Assembly: GCF_040126305.1 (NCBI RefSeq)
Contig: NZ_CP149510.1
Coordinates: 1,561,001-1,625,000 of the forward strand
From: Pararhizobium sp. A13
GTDB lineage: Bacteria > Pseudomonadota > Alphaproteobacteria > Rhizobiales > Rhizobiaceae
DNA length: 64,000 nucleotides
Direction of reading: 5' to 3'
How positions within the stretch are numbered: position 1 is the first letter of the stretch; each line of letters begins with the position of its first letter. The position numbers and the translations under genes are program-made. Below the pieces are notes generated by a model. That model did no database searches and had not been told where the DNA came from. It saw only the letters and a list, made by a program, of their open reading frames with translations. Below, piece by piece: positions 53,745-62,323 of this stretch.

Positions 53745-54623
53745 GTGAACACCTCCGTCCTTTCCGGCATTCTGCTGACGATCTTTTCCTATTTCCTGTT
53801 CACGCTGCAGGATGCCTCGGTCAAATGGCTGGTCGTGGCGCTGCCCGTCTGGCAGATTCTCTTCGTGCGCAGCGTGACGATTTTTGCGCTCTGCGTGGCC
53901 GTCGGGCGTGGCCCGCTGCTGCGCCGCTCGCTGCGTTCGCCGGTTCTCAAAGCCATGGTCCTGCGCAATCTGCTTTTGCTTGCGGCCTGGCTGTCCTATT
54001 ACACGGCGGCGCGTGATCTGGGGTTGGCGGAGCTGACGACGCTCTATTATGCCGCGCCGATCCTGATCACCATTCTGGCGGTGCCGATCCTGAAGGAGGA
54101 TGTGCCGCCCTTGCGCTGGATCGCCGTCGTCGTCGGTTTTATCGGCGTGCTGGTTGCCACGGACCCTTTCGGCACCGGCATGAAACTCTTCCTGCCGGTC
54201 TGGCTGGCGCTGCAGGCGGCGGTGTTCTGGGCCTTTTCCACGGTGCTTTTGCGCAAGACGGCGCTGGAGGAGGTGACGCTCGTGCAGATGGCCATTTCCA
54301 GCGGCTTCTTCATCCTGTTCACCGGCATTCCCGTCGCCATTAGCTGGGTTCCGCCCGCTCCCGTCGATGTCGCGCTGATGGTGGGCACCGGGCTCATCGC
54401 CGGCATGGCCCAGTATGCGCTGTTCGAGGGCATGCGCCGGGCGCCGGTCTCGGTTCTGGCGCCGTTCGAATATTCGTCGCTGATCTGGGCCTTTGGGCTC
54501 GGTTTCCTGATCTGGGGCGATAGACCGGCGTTTCAGGTTTTCATTGGCGCGGCGCTGATCTTCTCCGCCGGCATGATCATCATCGCCGGCGAGCGCTTCG
54601 GCCGGCATCTGAAGGCCGGTTAG
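53745..54623 (+). CDS. EamA/DMT-family transporter
   Basis: This 292-residue protein has ten membrane helices in two EamA repeats (FSYFLFTLQDASVKWLV and AVFWAFSTVLLRKTA) typical of the drug/metabolite transporter superfamily. The substrate is unknown. GTG 53745 follows GGGAG at about seven bases; an upstream GTG at 53727 is possible. Single gene. Confidence 0.88.
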   Translation: MNTSVLSGILLTIFSYFLFTLQDASVKWLVVALPVWQILFVRSVTIFALCVAVGRGPLLRRSLRSPVLKAMVLRNLLLLAAWLSYYTAARDLGLAELTTLYYAAPILITILAVPILKEDVPPLRWIAVVVGFIGVLVATDPFGTGMKLFLPVWLALQAAVFWAFSTVLLRKTALEEVTLVQMAISSGFFILFTGIPVAISWVPPAPVDVALMVGTGLIAGMAQYALFEGMRRAPVSVLAPFEYSSLIWAFGLGFLIWGDRPAFQVFIGAALIFSAGMIIIAGERFGRHLKAG

Positions 54624-54876
54624 TTTTCGCACACGACAAGACCGTCGAAAACCCCCCAACCGCTGCAAGCCAAACAACTGCAACGCCCCATTGTCGTAGG
54701 GAAAACGGCGCCGAGGATTTTCGCGACCGGACGTTTGGCACGTCTCCGAAACAGGTCGCTCCGCACCCGCTTTACCGTGAACTGGGCCACGCCCCCCTTC
54801 AATTTCGGCGCAAAGACCACCATATCTCCGGCACAAGGCGCGCCCCGGTGCGCAAGGGAGAGACAACAGGATTGGT

Positions 54877-55899
54877 ATGATGTTCAAAGTTGGACGGGTT
54901 CTGGCGACGATTGCGGTCGCTTCGATGGTGATGTTGACGGCAGTCGATCTGGCCGAGGCGCGACGGGCCGGCAGCGGCTTCGGCAGCCGCGGTACAAGGA
55001 CGTTTTCGACGCCGCCGATTACCCGCACGGCACCCGGCGATGCAGCGCCGATCAACCGGACGATGACACCGCAGCAGACTCCAGGCCAAGCGGCCGGCCA
55101 GCAGACCATGGGCCAGACGCGGCCGGGCGCCCAGCGCCCCGGTCTGTTTGGCGGCTTCGGCCGCTCGCTGCTCGGTGGCCTGGCGCTCGGCGGCCTGATC
55201 GGCATGCTGATGGGCAACGGCCTTGGCGGTGCTGCCGGTTTCCTCGGCCTGTTGCTGCAGGTCGGCCTGATCTTCGGCGCCGTCATGCTGGCGATGCGCT
55301 TCTTCGGCCGCCGCAACGAACCGGCCGCCGCCGGCTATTCGCCGCGCGATGCGGCGACGGGTTATTCCGGCCAGTCGGGCAATGGTTTTGGCGCTGGTAT
55401 GGCCGCGGGCATGCCCTCCTTCAAGATTCCGCAGATCGGCGGCGGCGCACGGCAGGAGCCGGCGCGGACCGCCTCTCAGCCGGCGGATGAGATCGGCGTC
55501 GGCCCGCAGGATCTCGACCAGTTCGAGACGATGCTGAAGCAAGTGCAGGCGGCTTATGCCATCGAGGATTATGCGGCGCTGCGCAAGCTGACGACGCCGG
55601 AGGCGATGTCCTGGCTGGCCGAGGAACTGAGCGAGAATGCCACCAAGGGCTTGAAGAACGAGGTCAGCGACGTGCACCTGGTGCAGGGCGACGTGGCGGA
55701 AGCCTGGCGCGAGGACGGCGCCGACTATGCGACGGTTGCCATGCGCTACGAGAGCATCGACGTGACGCGCGACCGCGCCACCGGCCGTGTCGTCGAGGGC
55801 GATCCGGACCATCCGACCGAGGCCGTCGAACTCTGGACCTTCCTGCGCAAACGCGGTGGCGACTGGCAAGTCTCGGCCATCCAGGGCATGGCGGCCTGA
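54877..55899 (+). CDS. Tim44-like domain protein
   Basis: This 340-residue protein has an N-terminal hydrophobic leader (about 8-25), a Gln/Pro/Gly-rich linker, two membrane stretches (about 90-150; LLGGLALGGLIGMLMGN and GLLLQVGLIFGAVMLAM) and a C-terminal Tim44 domain (about 210-340; DLDQFETMLKQVQAAYAIEDYAALRKLTTPEAMSWL). Bacterial Tim44 relatives of this type are membrane proteins of unclear function. Confidence 0.85.
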   Translation: MMFKVGRVLATIAVASMVMLTAVDLAEARRAGSGFGSRGTRTFSTPPITRTAPGDAAPINRTMTPQQTPGQAAGQQTMGQTRPGAQRPGLFGGFGRSLLGGLALGGLIGMLMGNGLGGAAGFLGLLLQVGLIFGAVMLAMRFFGRRNEPAAAGYSPRDAATGYSGQSGNGFGAGMAAGMPSFKIPQIGGGARQEPARTASQPADEIGVGPQDLDQFETMLKQVQAAYAIEDYAALRKLTTPEAMSWLAEELSENATKGLKNEVSDVHLVQGDVAEAWREDGADYATVAMRYESIDVTRDRATGRVVEGDPDHPTEAVELWTFLRKRGGDWQVSAIQGMAA

Positions 55900-56184
55900 G
55901 GAGCCGCCCCAAACCGCTACGCCTCGACCGCCGGCACTGCCGGCGGTCCTAACCTTCCCCATCCTCTCCCCCGAAAAGTCTGTCGGCTTCAGCCATGGTG
56001 GCCTCCCGGCGATACGCACCTTCGCGAATGCAGGGTGGAAAAAATGTTTGGTAGCGGCCCGACTTTACCTGCGCCTCTGAAAGAAATCCCCTGCAGGCCC
56101 TAGCTAGCCCGGCGGCAGGGCGAGAGGCTGCAGGTCTTCCAGCAAGCCAGGAACGCGGCCACGGCGACCGCGCCCTCCCAAGCC

Positions 56185-58205
56185 TCAGACAAAGAAGAAA
56201 TCCGAGGCGTCGATGCGGGTGGCGTTGAATTTGGTGAGCTCGACGGTGCCCTCGGCGAAGGTCAGTACGGTTGATGAGCCCTCCTGCGTGACGTCGATGT
56301 CATCGAAGCTCTCGACGCCGGTATAGATCGCGATCTCGATGTGGTCTCTGCCGTTTTCAAAGCGGCGGATCAGGTCGTCGCCGAAGGGGATGAGGTCGAA
56401 GACGAAGGTGTCTTTGGCGCGGGCCTGTCCGATGAGCGTATCGTCATCCGCGCCGCCGGACATCCGCGCGCCGCCGCCGCCGGCCCAGAGCCAGTCATTG
56501 CCGTCCCCGCCGTTGATCTCGTCGAAACCCTTGCCGCCATACAGCCGGTCGCGGCCTTCGCCGCCGTCGATCTCATCCTTGCCCTTGCCGCCAAAGATCC
56601 TGTCGTGACCCTCGCCGCCGTCGATCGTGTCGTCGCCCTTGCCGCCGCACAGCCGGTCGTTTCCCTCCTCACCGAATATCTCGTCGTCACCCTTGCCACC
56701 ATAGGCGCGGTCGTTGCCGTCGCCGGCCTCGATCTGGTCATCGCCGTGGCGGCCCTTGATCACGTCCTTGCCGTCGAGCCCGATCAGCTGGTCGTCGTCC
56801 CTGGTTCCGAAGAGCCAATCCTTGCCGTCCGTGCCGACGAGGCGGCTGATATCGGTTTCCTCGACCAGCTCCTTCAGCGCCCGGCGGCTCAGCGGCGCGT
56901 CGCTGACGGCGACGAAGGCGTCGTCGAAATCGCCGTCGAAGTCGTCCGTGCTGGCAAGGCCGTCCTCGAAGCTGACGACGGCGACCCCGTCATCGTCCGT
57001 GCCAAGGTCCGCCGCAAGGGCGTTCTCGCCCGCCACCGGATTGAGGAAGTTGAAGCCGTCGCGGTTGCCGGTCGAATGGAACGCCCGGATCGGCAGGAGG
57101 TTGCCCTCGTCGTCGGTGACGACCGGCGCAATGCGGTCGTAAATGGTGGCCACGCCCGGGGTGTAGGTGGTTGCGTCGTCGCCGTCATAGAGATGAGCGA
57201 CATTGCCCGACGTGAAGTTGCGGAAGAAAAGGCGGCCGTCCGCGTAGTCCTCAAGCTCGAGGCCGAGCGTCTCGGCATCCGGGATCAGGAACAGGCCGAG
57301 CGACTGGCCGCTCGCAACCGTCATCTGCGCCTTCGCTCCCGCCTTTGCATCCTCGGTATCGGCAAACAGGATGCGCGCCTCGCCGATCACGCCCGTCGCC
57401 GCGTCGAACGTATAGGCGCCGATCGCACCGTTGCTGCTCGCGTCCTCGCTGACGAAGGTGATGGTCTTTTCCGTGCCGTTTCCGGCAAAAGCGAGATCCG
57501 TCGGATCGACGGCGGCGGAGACGTCGACTTCGCGCCGGTTGGTGATCTCGCTGACGAGCTCGGGCTCATCCTCGGAGAGCACAACCTCCTCTTCCATGAC
57601 CAGGCCGATGCCGGGCGCGAAGTATTTGTAGGCGCCTAGGCCGGGGTCGAGCGCCGAGGTGTCGAGGATCTTGACGACATCGTCAAACGAGCCGAAATCA
57701 GTATCGACATGGAGGCCGGTCGCGATCACCTCGCCCTCGTCCTCGGCCACGCCGGCGTAGAACTCCTGGAAATAGTCGTCGCCGGCCGTCGGGGCCGCGC
57801 GCATGATCCAGCCGGGTGCTGCCCCATCGACCCCTGCCTGCCACGATCCGTCGAAGTCGGTGTCGATGAAGTTGCCCTCGTCGTCGTAGTTGTAGTTCGT
57901 GGCGATCTCGCCGAGATACCAGACATTGCCCTCGTCATCCTGCGCGTACCAGTCGAGCGTATCCTCGACGAGGACGCCGTCGGCATAGGCCGTATCCCTG
58001 ACAACGACGGTCTCCACGCCCTCGATGACCTTCGTGTCGAAGGTGGCGAAGTGATCGTTGCGCTCCGTCTCTTCCTCACCGGTCTCGGATCGATGAGTGT
58101 TGCAGCGTAGCTGTTGATGGTCCCGCCGGGGAGCGGGAAAAACATGTTGGTGATGTTGGTGGGATCGCCGAACGTTGCGGCGGAGAAGTCGGGCAGGAGC
58201 GTCAT
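56185..58205 (-). pseudogene. RTX-type calcium-binding exoprotein, frameshifted near the N-terminus
   Basis: The ATG at 58205 begins MTLLPDFSAATFGDPTNI, which fits the start of this family, and reads to about ATLIDP. The rest of the protein lies in another frame, beginning ETGEEETERNDHF and running to the stop at 56185. One base is missing between 58086 and 58087. The main part has a domain with DWYAQDDEGNVWYLGE and, at the C-terminal third, about ten RTX nonapeptide repeats (GGxGxDxxx; GGKGDDEIFG, GGEGHDRIFG). RTX repeats bind Ca2+ and such proteins leave by type I secretion. The full product would be about 670 residues. Confidence 0.8.
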
Positions 58206-58562
58206 GACACACCTCTATCGGTTCAGGAACCTTTGATCTCAGGGACCTGGGCGTCCAGCCGATAGCCTTTGCAGCCGAGCCAACGCCCGCTGCGACGCGC
58301 GCCACTTTCGCCGATACCGTTCCCACGGTCCCTTCCGGAAGGCGGGGCGCCAGCATGGAACTCGGTAAGAGCTGGCCTACGATAGTCGGGCCGATGTTCG
58401 CCTCGTCGATCCGAGCGACGATAGGCTTCGATTCAGGCGTTTGTAGGCCCGTGTTGGTTTCTCCGCGGGTGCAGCAGTTGGCGCAAGGCGGCACCGGGAC
58501 GTGTGACGCGAAAGAGGCGCCCTCCAGCGCCTCGTTCGAAAATATTCGTGGGTGAAGGCGGC
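58206..58562. other. Intergenic region between the RTX gene and the fad operon
   Basis: About 360 bases. The minus-strand frame of the RTX gene stays open here up to 58494 but its residues do not resemble the family, so I do not treat it as coding. No gene, RNA or strong repeat is seen. Confidence 0.5.
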
Positions 58563-60776
58563 TTACGCCGCCTCCCTCTTCCCATACGGATCAAACCGCC
58601 CGTAGAATGTCTCGCCTTTGCCCGCCATGTCCTTGAGCAGCGGCGTCGGTTGGAAGTGCTCGCCGTAGCTTGCCGCCAGCTTTTCGCACAACGCCACGAA
58701 GGCCTTGACGCCCATGCCGTCGATGTAGCTCAGCGTGCCGCCGGTGTAGGGGGCGAAGCCGAAGCCGAGGATGGAGCCGACGTCGGCTTCGCGCGGGTCG
58801 GTGACGATGCCCTCTCCCATGGTGCGGGCGGCTTCGAGCGCGATGGTGACGAGGAAGCGCTGCTTGATCGTCTCGACGTCGAAGCCTTCAGCCGGCTTCT
58901 GCTCGTAGAGGTCCTTGAGGCCCGGCCAGAGCGACTTCTTGGCGGGTTTCGGCGGATAGTCGTAGAAGCCCTTGCCGTTCTTGCGGCCGCGGCGGTCGAG
59001 GTCGTCGACCAGCTTGTTGATCAGCGACAGGTGGCGCGGATCGACGGCCTTTTCGCCGAGGTCGGCGACGGTGGCCTTGAGGATCTTCTGGGAAAGGTCG
59101 ATCGCCACCTCGTCGTTGAGCGACAGCGGCCCGACCGGCATGCCGGCCATCTTGGCGACGTTCTCGATCATCGCCGCCGGCACGCCCTCGATCAGCATGT
59201 CATAGGCTTCGTGGATATAGCGGAAGACGCAGCGGTTGACGTAGAAGCCGCGCGTGTCGTTGACGACGATCGGCGTCTTCTTGATCGCGGCGACGAAATC
59301 GAGTGCGGTTGCCAGTGCTTTGTCGCCGGTTTCCTTGCCGAGGATGACCTCCGTCAGCATCATCTTTTCGACTGGCGAGAAGAAGTGGATGCCGATGAAC
59401 TGGGCCGGGCGCTTCGAGTTCTTGGCCAGACCGGTGATCGGCAGGGTCGAGGTGTTGGAGGCGAAGATGGCGTCTTGCGCCAGCACCGCCTCGACCTTTT
59501 CGATCACGTCCTTCTTCACCTGGCGATCCTCGAACACGGCCTCGACGACGAGCTTGACTTCCCTCAGGTCGTTGTAGTCGGCCGACGGGGTGATGCGGGC
59601 GAGAAGGGCGGTGGCCTCGTCCTGCGTCAGTCGTCCCTTACCGATGGAATCCTTCACCAGGCCTTCCGAATGGGCCTTGCCCTTCTCGGCGGCTTCCACG
59701 TCGCGGTCGATGAGGGTGACTTCGATGCCGGCGGCAGCGGCGACATAGGCGATCGAGGCGCCCATGAAGCCGGCGCCGACGACGCCGATCTGCTTCAGCT
59801 CGGATCTGGCAATGCCAGCCGGGCGGCGGGCGCCCTTGCCGAGCTCCTGCATCGAGATGAACAGCGAGCGGATCATCGAGAAGGCTTCGGTGGTCTGCAG
59901 GATCTCGGTGAAATAGCGCTGTTCGATCTTCAGGCCCGTATCGAAGGGCACCTGCAGGCCTTCATAGACGCATTTCAGGATCGCAAGGCCGCCCGGATAG
60001 TTGCCGGCGGTTTCGCGCCGCAGGATGGCGGATGCGGCCGGCCAGAGCTGGGCCGCCGCCGGCGTCCAGATGCCGCCGCCGGGAACCTTGTAACCCTTTT
60101 CATCCCAGGGCTGGATGGGCTTCAGGCCGTTCTTGATCATCGCTTTCGCGGCGTTGATCAGCTCGGCGGGCTCGGCGATCTCGTGGATCAGGCCCATGGC
60201 CTTGGCGCGCTGCGGGGTGAGCGAGGAGCCGGTGGTCATCATCTGCAGGGCGTCCTGCGCGTTGGTGAGACGCGGAACGCGCTGCGTGCCGCCGGCGCCC
60301 GGGAAGATGCCGACCTTGACCTCGGGCAGCGCCAGCTTCACCGACTTCGAATTGGCGGCGACGCGGCCGTGGCAAGCCAATGACAATTCAAATGCGCCGC
60401 CCATGCAGGTGCCGTTGATGGCAGACACCCACGGCTTGCCGCAGGTTTCCAGCTTGCGGAACAGGCCGGTCATCTGGCCGGTCAGGTCGAACAGTTTTTG
60501 CGCGGCGTTGTCCGGATCGAGCTTTTTCTGTTCCTGCTGGAAGGTGAACATGCCCTTGATCATCGACAGGTCGGCGCCGCCGGAGAAGGTGGACTTGCCG
60601 GAGGTGAAGACGACGCCCTTGACGGCTTCGTCGGCAACGGTCTGATCGACGATGGCGTCGAGTTCCTTCATGACATCGGCCGTGAAGACGTTCATCGACT
60701 TGTCGGGCATGTTCCAGGTGACGAGGGCAATGCCGTCTGCGTCGGTTTCGATGGTGAAATTGGTGTATGTGGTCAT
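58563..60776 (-). CDS. fadJ: Bifunctional enoyl-CoA hydratase / 3-hydroxyacyl-CoA dehydrogenase
   Basis: This 737-residue two-domain protein has an N-terminal crotonase part (SGGADLSMIKGMF oxyanion loop, then HGRVAANSKSVKLALPEVKVGIFPGAGGTQRVPR) and a C-terminal dehydrogenase part with the NAD fold GAGFMGASIAYVAAAAGI and the catalytic-region HFFSPVEKMMLTEVI. It performs the second and third steps of beta-oxidation. It is of the rhizobial FadJ-like (FadB-type alpha subunit) group. It is the last gene of an operon with the thiolase and acyl-CoA dehydrogenase. Confidence 0.93.
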   Translation of the reverse strand: MTTYTNFTIETDADGIALVTWNMPDKSMNVFTADVMKELDAIVDQTVADEAVKGVVFTSGKSTFSGGADLSMIKGMFTFQQEQKKLDPDNAAQKLFDLTGQMTGLFRKLETCGKPWVSAINGTCMGGAFELSLACHGRVAANSKSVKLALPEVKVGIFPGAGGTQRVPRLTNAQDALQMMTTGSSLTPQRAKAMGLIHEIAEPAELINAAKAMIKNGLKPIQPWDEKGYKVPGGGIWTPAAAQLWPAASAILRRETAGNYPGGLAILKCVYEGLQVPFDTGLKIEQRYFTEILQTTEAFSMIRSLFISMQELGKGARRPAGIARSELKQIGVVGAGFMGASIAYVAAAAGIEVTLIDRDVEAAEKGKAHSEGLVKDSIGKGRLTQDEATALLARITPSADYNDLREVKLVVEAVFEDRQVKKDVIEKVEAVLAQDAIFASNTSTLPITGLAKNSKRPAQFIGIHFFSPVEKMMLTEVILGKETGDKALATALDFVAAIKKTPIVVNDTRGFYVNRCVFRYIHEAYDMLIEGVPAAMIENVAKMAGMPVGPLSLNDEVAIDLSQKILKATVADLGEKAVDPRHLSLINKLVDDLDRRGRKNGKGFYDYPPKPAKKSLWPGLKDLYEQKPAEGFDVETIKQRFLVTIALEAARTMGEGIVTDPREADVGSILGFGFAPYTGGTLSYIDGMGVKAFVALCEKLAASYGEHFQPTPLLKDMAGKGETFYGRFDPYGKREAA

Positions 60777-60813
60777 GTGGGATTCCTCTCCCTGAAATCT
60801 TGTGGCGGTTAAG

Positions 60814-60910
60814 CCCCTCCCCTTGTGGGGAGGGGTTGGGGAGGGGTGTTCCTGCCGTGCGGCGACATCCCTCCCGACCCTTCGGGCCACCCTCCCCATA
60901 AGGGGGAGGG
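60814..60910. repeat. Palindromic intergenic mosaic element
   Basis: Between fadJ and the thiolase gene are CCCTCCCC/GGGGAGGG-type palindromes at each end with CCCTTCGGGCCACCCTCCCC in the middle-right part. Similar composition is seen in the element at 62171-62314. These are rhizobial intergenic palindromic repeats (RIME-like). Confidence 0.65.
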
Positions 60911-60917
60911 AAAGACC

Positions 60918-62126
60918 TCACACTCGTTCGATAATCGTTGCGGTGCCCATGCCGGCGCCGATGCAGAGCGTGACGAGCGCAGTCTGCAGACCGCGGCGCT
61001 CCAGTTCGTCGAGCACGGTGCCGAAGATCATCGCGCCGGTGGCGCCGAGCGGATGGCCCAGGGCGATGGCGCCGCCATTGACGTTGATCTTGTCGTGCGG
61101 GATGTTGAAGGCCTGCATGTAGCGCAGTACGACGGCGGCGAAGGCCTCGTTGAGCTCGAACAGGTCGATGTCGGACAGTGACATGCCGGAGCGCTTCAGC
61201 AGCTTTTCGGTGACGTCGACCGGGCCGGTCAGCATCAGCGCCGGATCGGAGCCGATATTGGCAAATGCTCTTATACGGGCACGAGGTTTGAGACCCATGG
61301 ATTCGCCGCCGGCCTTGGAGCCGATGAGGACAGCCGCCGAGCCGTCGACGATGCCGGACGAATTGCCGGCGTGGTGGACGTAAGTGATCTTCTCGATTTC
61401 CGGATGCGCCTGGATGCCGACGGCCTCGAAGCCGCCCATCTCGGCGGGCATCTGGAAGGACGGGTTAAGCTGGGCGAGGTTCTGCATCGTCGTCGTCGGA
61501 CGCATGTGCTCGTCCTTGGCGAGGATGGTGATGCCGTTCTGGTCCTTTACCGGGATGACCGACTTGTCGAAATAGCCGTTGTCCCAGGAATGGCCGGCGC
61601 GCTTCTGGCTCTCGACGGCATAGGCATCGACGTCATCGCGGGAGAAGCCATACTTTGTGGCGATCAGGTCGGCGGAGACGCCCTGCGGCATGAAATAGCC
61701 GGGGAAGTTGACCGACGGGTCCATGTACCAAGCGCCGCCGGACATGCCCATGCCAACGCGCGACATGCTCTCGACGCCGCCGGCAATCACGATGTCGTCG
61801 GCGCCGTAGGCGATCTTGCCGGCTGCGAAGTTGATGGCGTCGAGGCCCGAGGCGCAGAAGCGGGAGATCTGCATGCCGGGTGCCTTGTTGGAATAGCCGG
61901 CCTCGAAGGCAGCAGCCTTGGGGATGACGGCGCCGGCCTCGAACACCGGATCGACGCAGCCCATGATGATGTCGTCGACGGTGGACGTATCGAGCCCGTT
62001 GCGGTCGCGGATCGCCTGCAGCACCTTGGCGGCCAGCCGCGGCGTCGGCACCTCGTGCAGTGCCCCATCCTTCTTGCCCCGTCCGCGCGGCGTGCGCACG
62101 TGGTCGTAAACGAAGACTTCGGTCAT
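60918..62126 (-). CDS. fadA: Acetyl-CoA acyltransferase (thiolase)
   Basis: This 402-residue thiolase has the acylated Cys in [11 protein letters not shown], the His in [11 protein letters not shown] and the second Cys in [10 protein letters not shown]. It cleaves 3-ketoacyl-CoA in beta-oxidation, which fits its position between the acyl-CoA dehydrogenase and fadJ-like genes. It could be annotated as an acetyl-CoA C-acetyltransferase; the context favours fadA. Confidence 0.92.
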   Translation of the reverse strand: MTEVFVYDHVRTPRGRGKKDGALHEVPTPRLAAKVLQAIRDRNGLDTSTVDDIIMGCVDPVFEAGAVIPKAAAFEAGYSNKAPGMQISRFCASGLDAINFAAGKIAYGADDIVIAGGVESMSRVGMGMSGGAWYMDPSVNFPGYFMPQGVSADLIATKYGFSRDDVDAYAVESQKRAGHSWDNGYFDKSVIPVKDQNGITILAKDEHMRPTTTMQNLAQLNPSFQMPAEMGGFEAVGIQAHPEIEKITYVHHAGNSSGIVDGSAAVLIGSKAGGESMGLKPRARIRAFANIGSDPALMLTGPVDVTEKLLKRSGMSLSDIDLFELNEAFAAVVLRYMQAFNIPHDKINVNGGAIALGHPLGATGAMIFGTVLDELERRGLQTALVTLCIGAGMGTATIIERV

Positions 62127-62170
62127 TGTGTTTTCTCCCTATCGGCGATTGGCCGCGAATTCATTGTTTT

Positions 62171-62314
62171 CCTCTTCTCCCCAGCGGGGAGAAATGCCGA
62201 GCAACGTGAGGCGATGAGGGGGTCTCCGGCAAAGCCGGAGCCGGAAAAAGCCGCGCCTTCGGCGCCCCCTCATCCGGCCCTTCGGGCCACCTTCTCCCCG
62301 CTGGGGAGAAGAGG
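62171..62314. repeat. 144-base mosaic element with perfect 23-bp inverted ends
   Basis: Positions 62171-62193 and 62292-62314 are exact reverse complements, 23 bases each. The inside holds further short palindromes (CTCCGGCAAAGCCGGAG, GGCCCTTCGGGCC). This is the usual form of rhizobial intergenic mosaic elements. It lies between the thiolase and acyl-CoA dehydrogenase genes and would form a long RNA hairpin in the operon transcript. Confidence 0.85.
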
Positions 62315-62323
62315 CAAGCTCAA

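Noticed and set aside
53703..55316. 537-residue frame on minus opposite the EamA and Tim44 genes
   Set aside because: Arg/Gln-rich antisense product; the plus-strand genes have clear domains.
58206..58494. N-terminal extension of the RTX gene in its main frame
   Set aside because: The residues do not resemble the family, whereas the frame starting at 58205 does; a frameshift explains the data better.
58503..60383. Long open frame on plus opposite fadJ
   Set aside because: Shadow of the fadJ-like gene, which has clear crotonase and dehydrogenase motifs on the minus strand.
60814..62314. CRISPR-like reading of the palindromic elements
   Set aside because: There are no regularly spaced repeats with unique spacers; the two elements are separate inverted-repeat mosaics.
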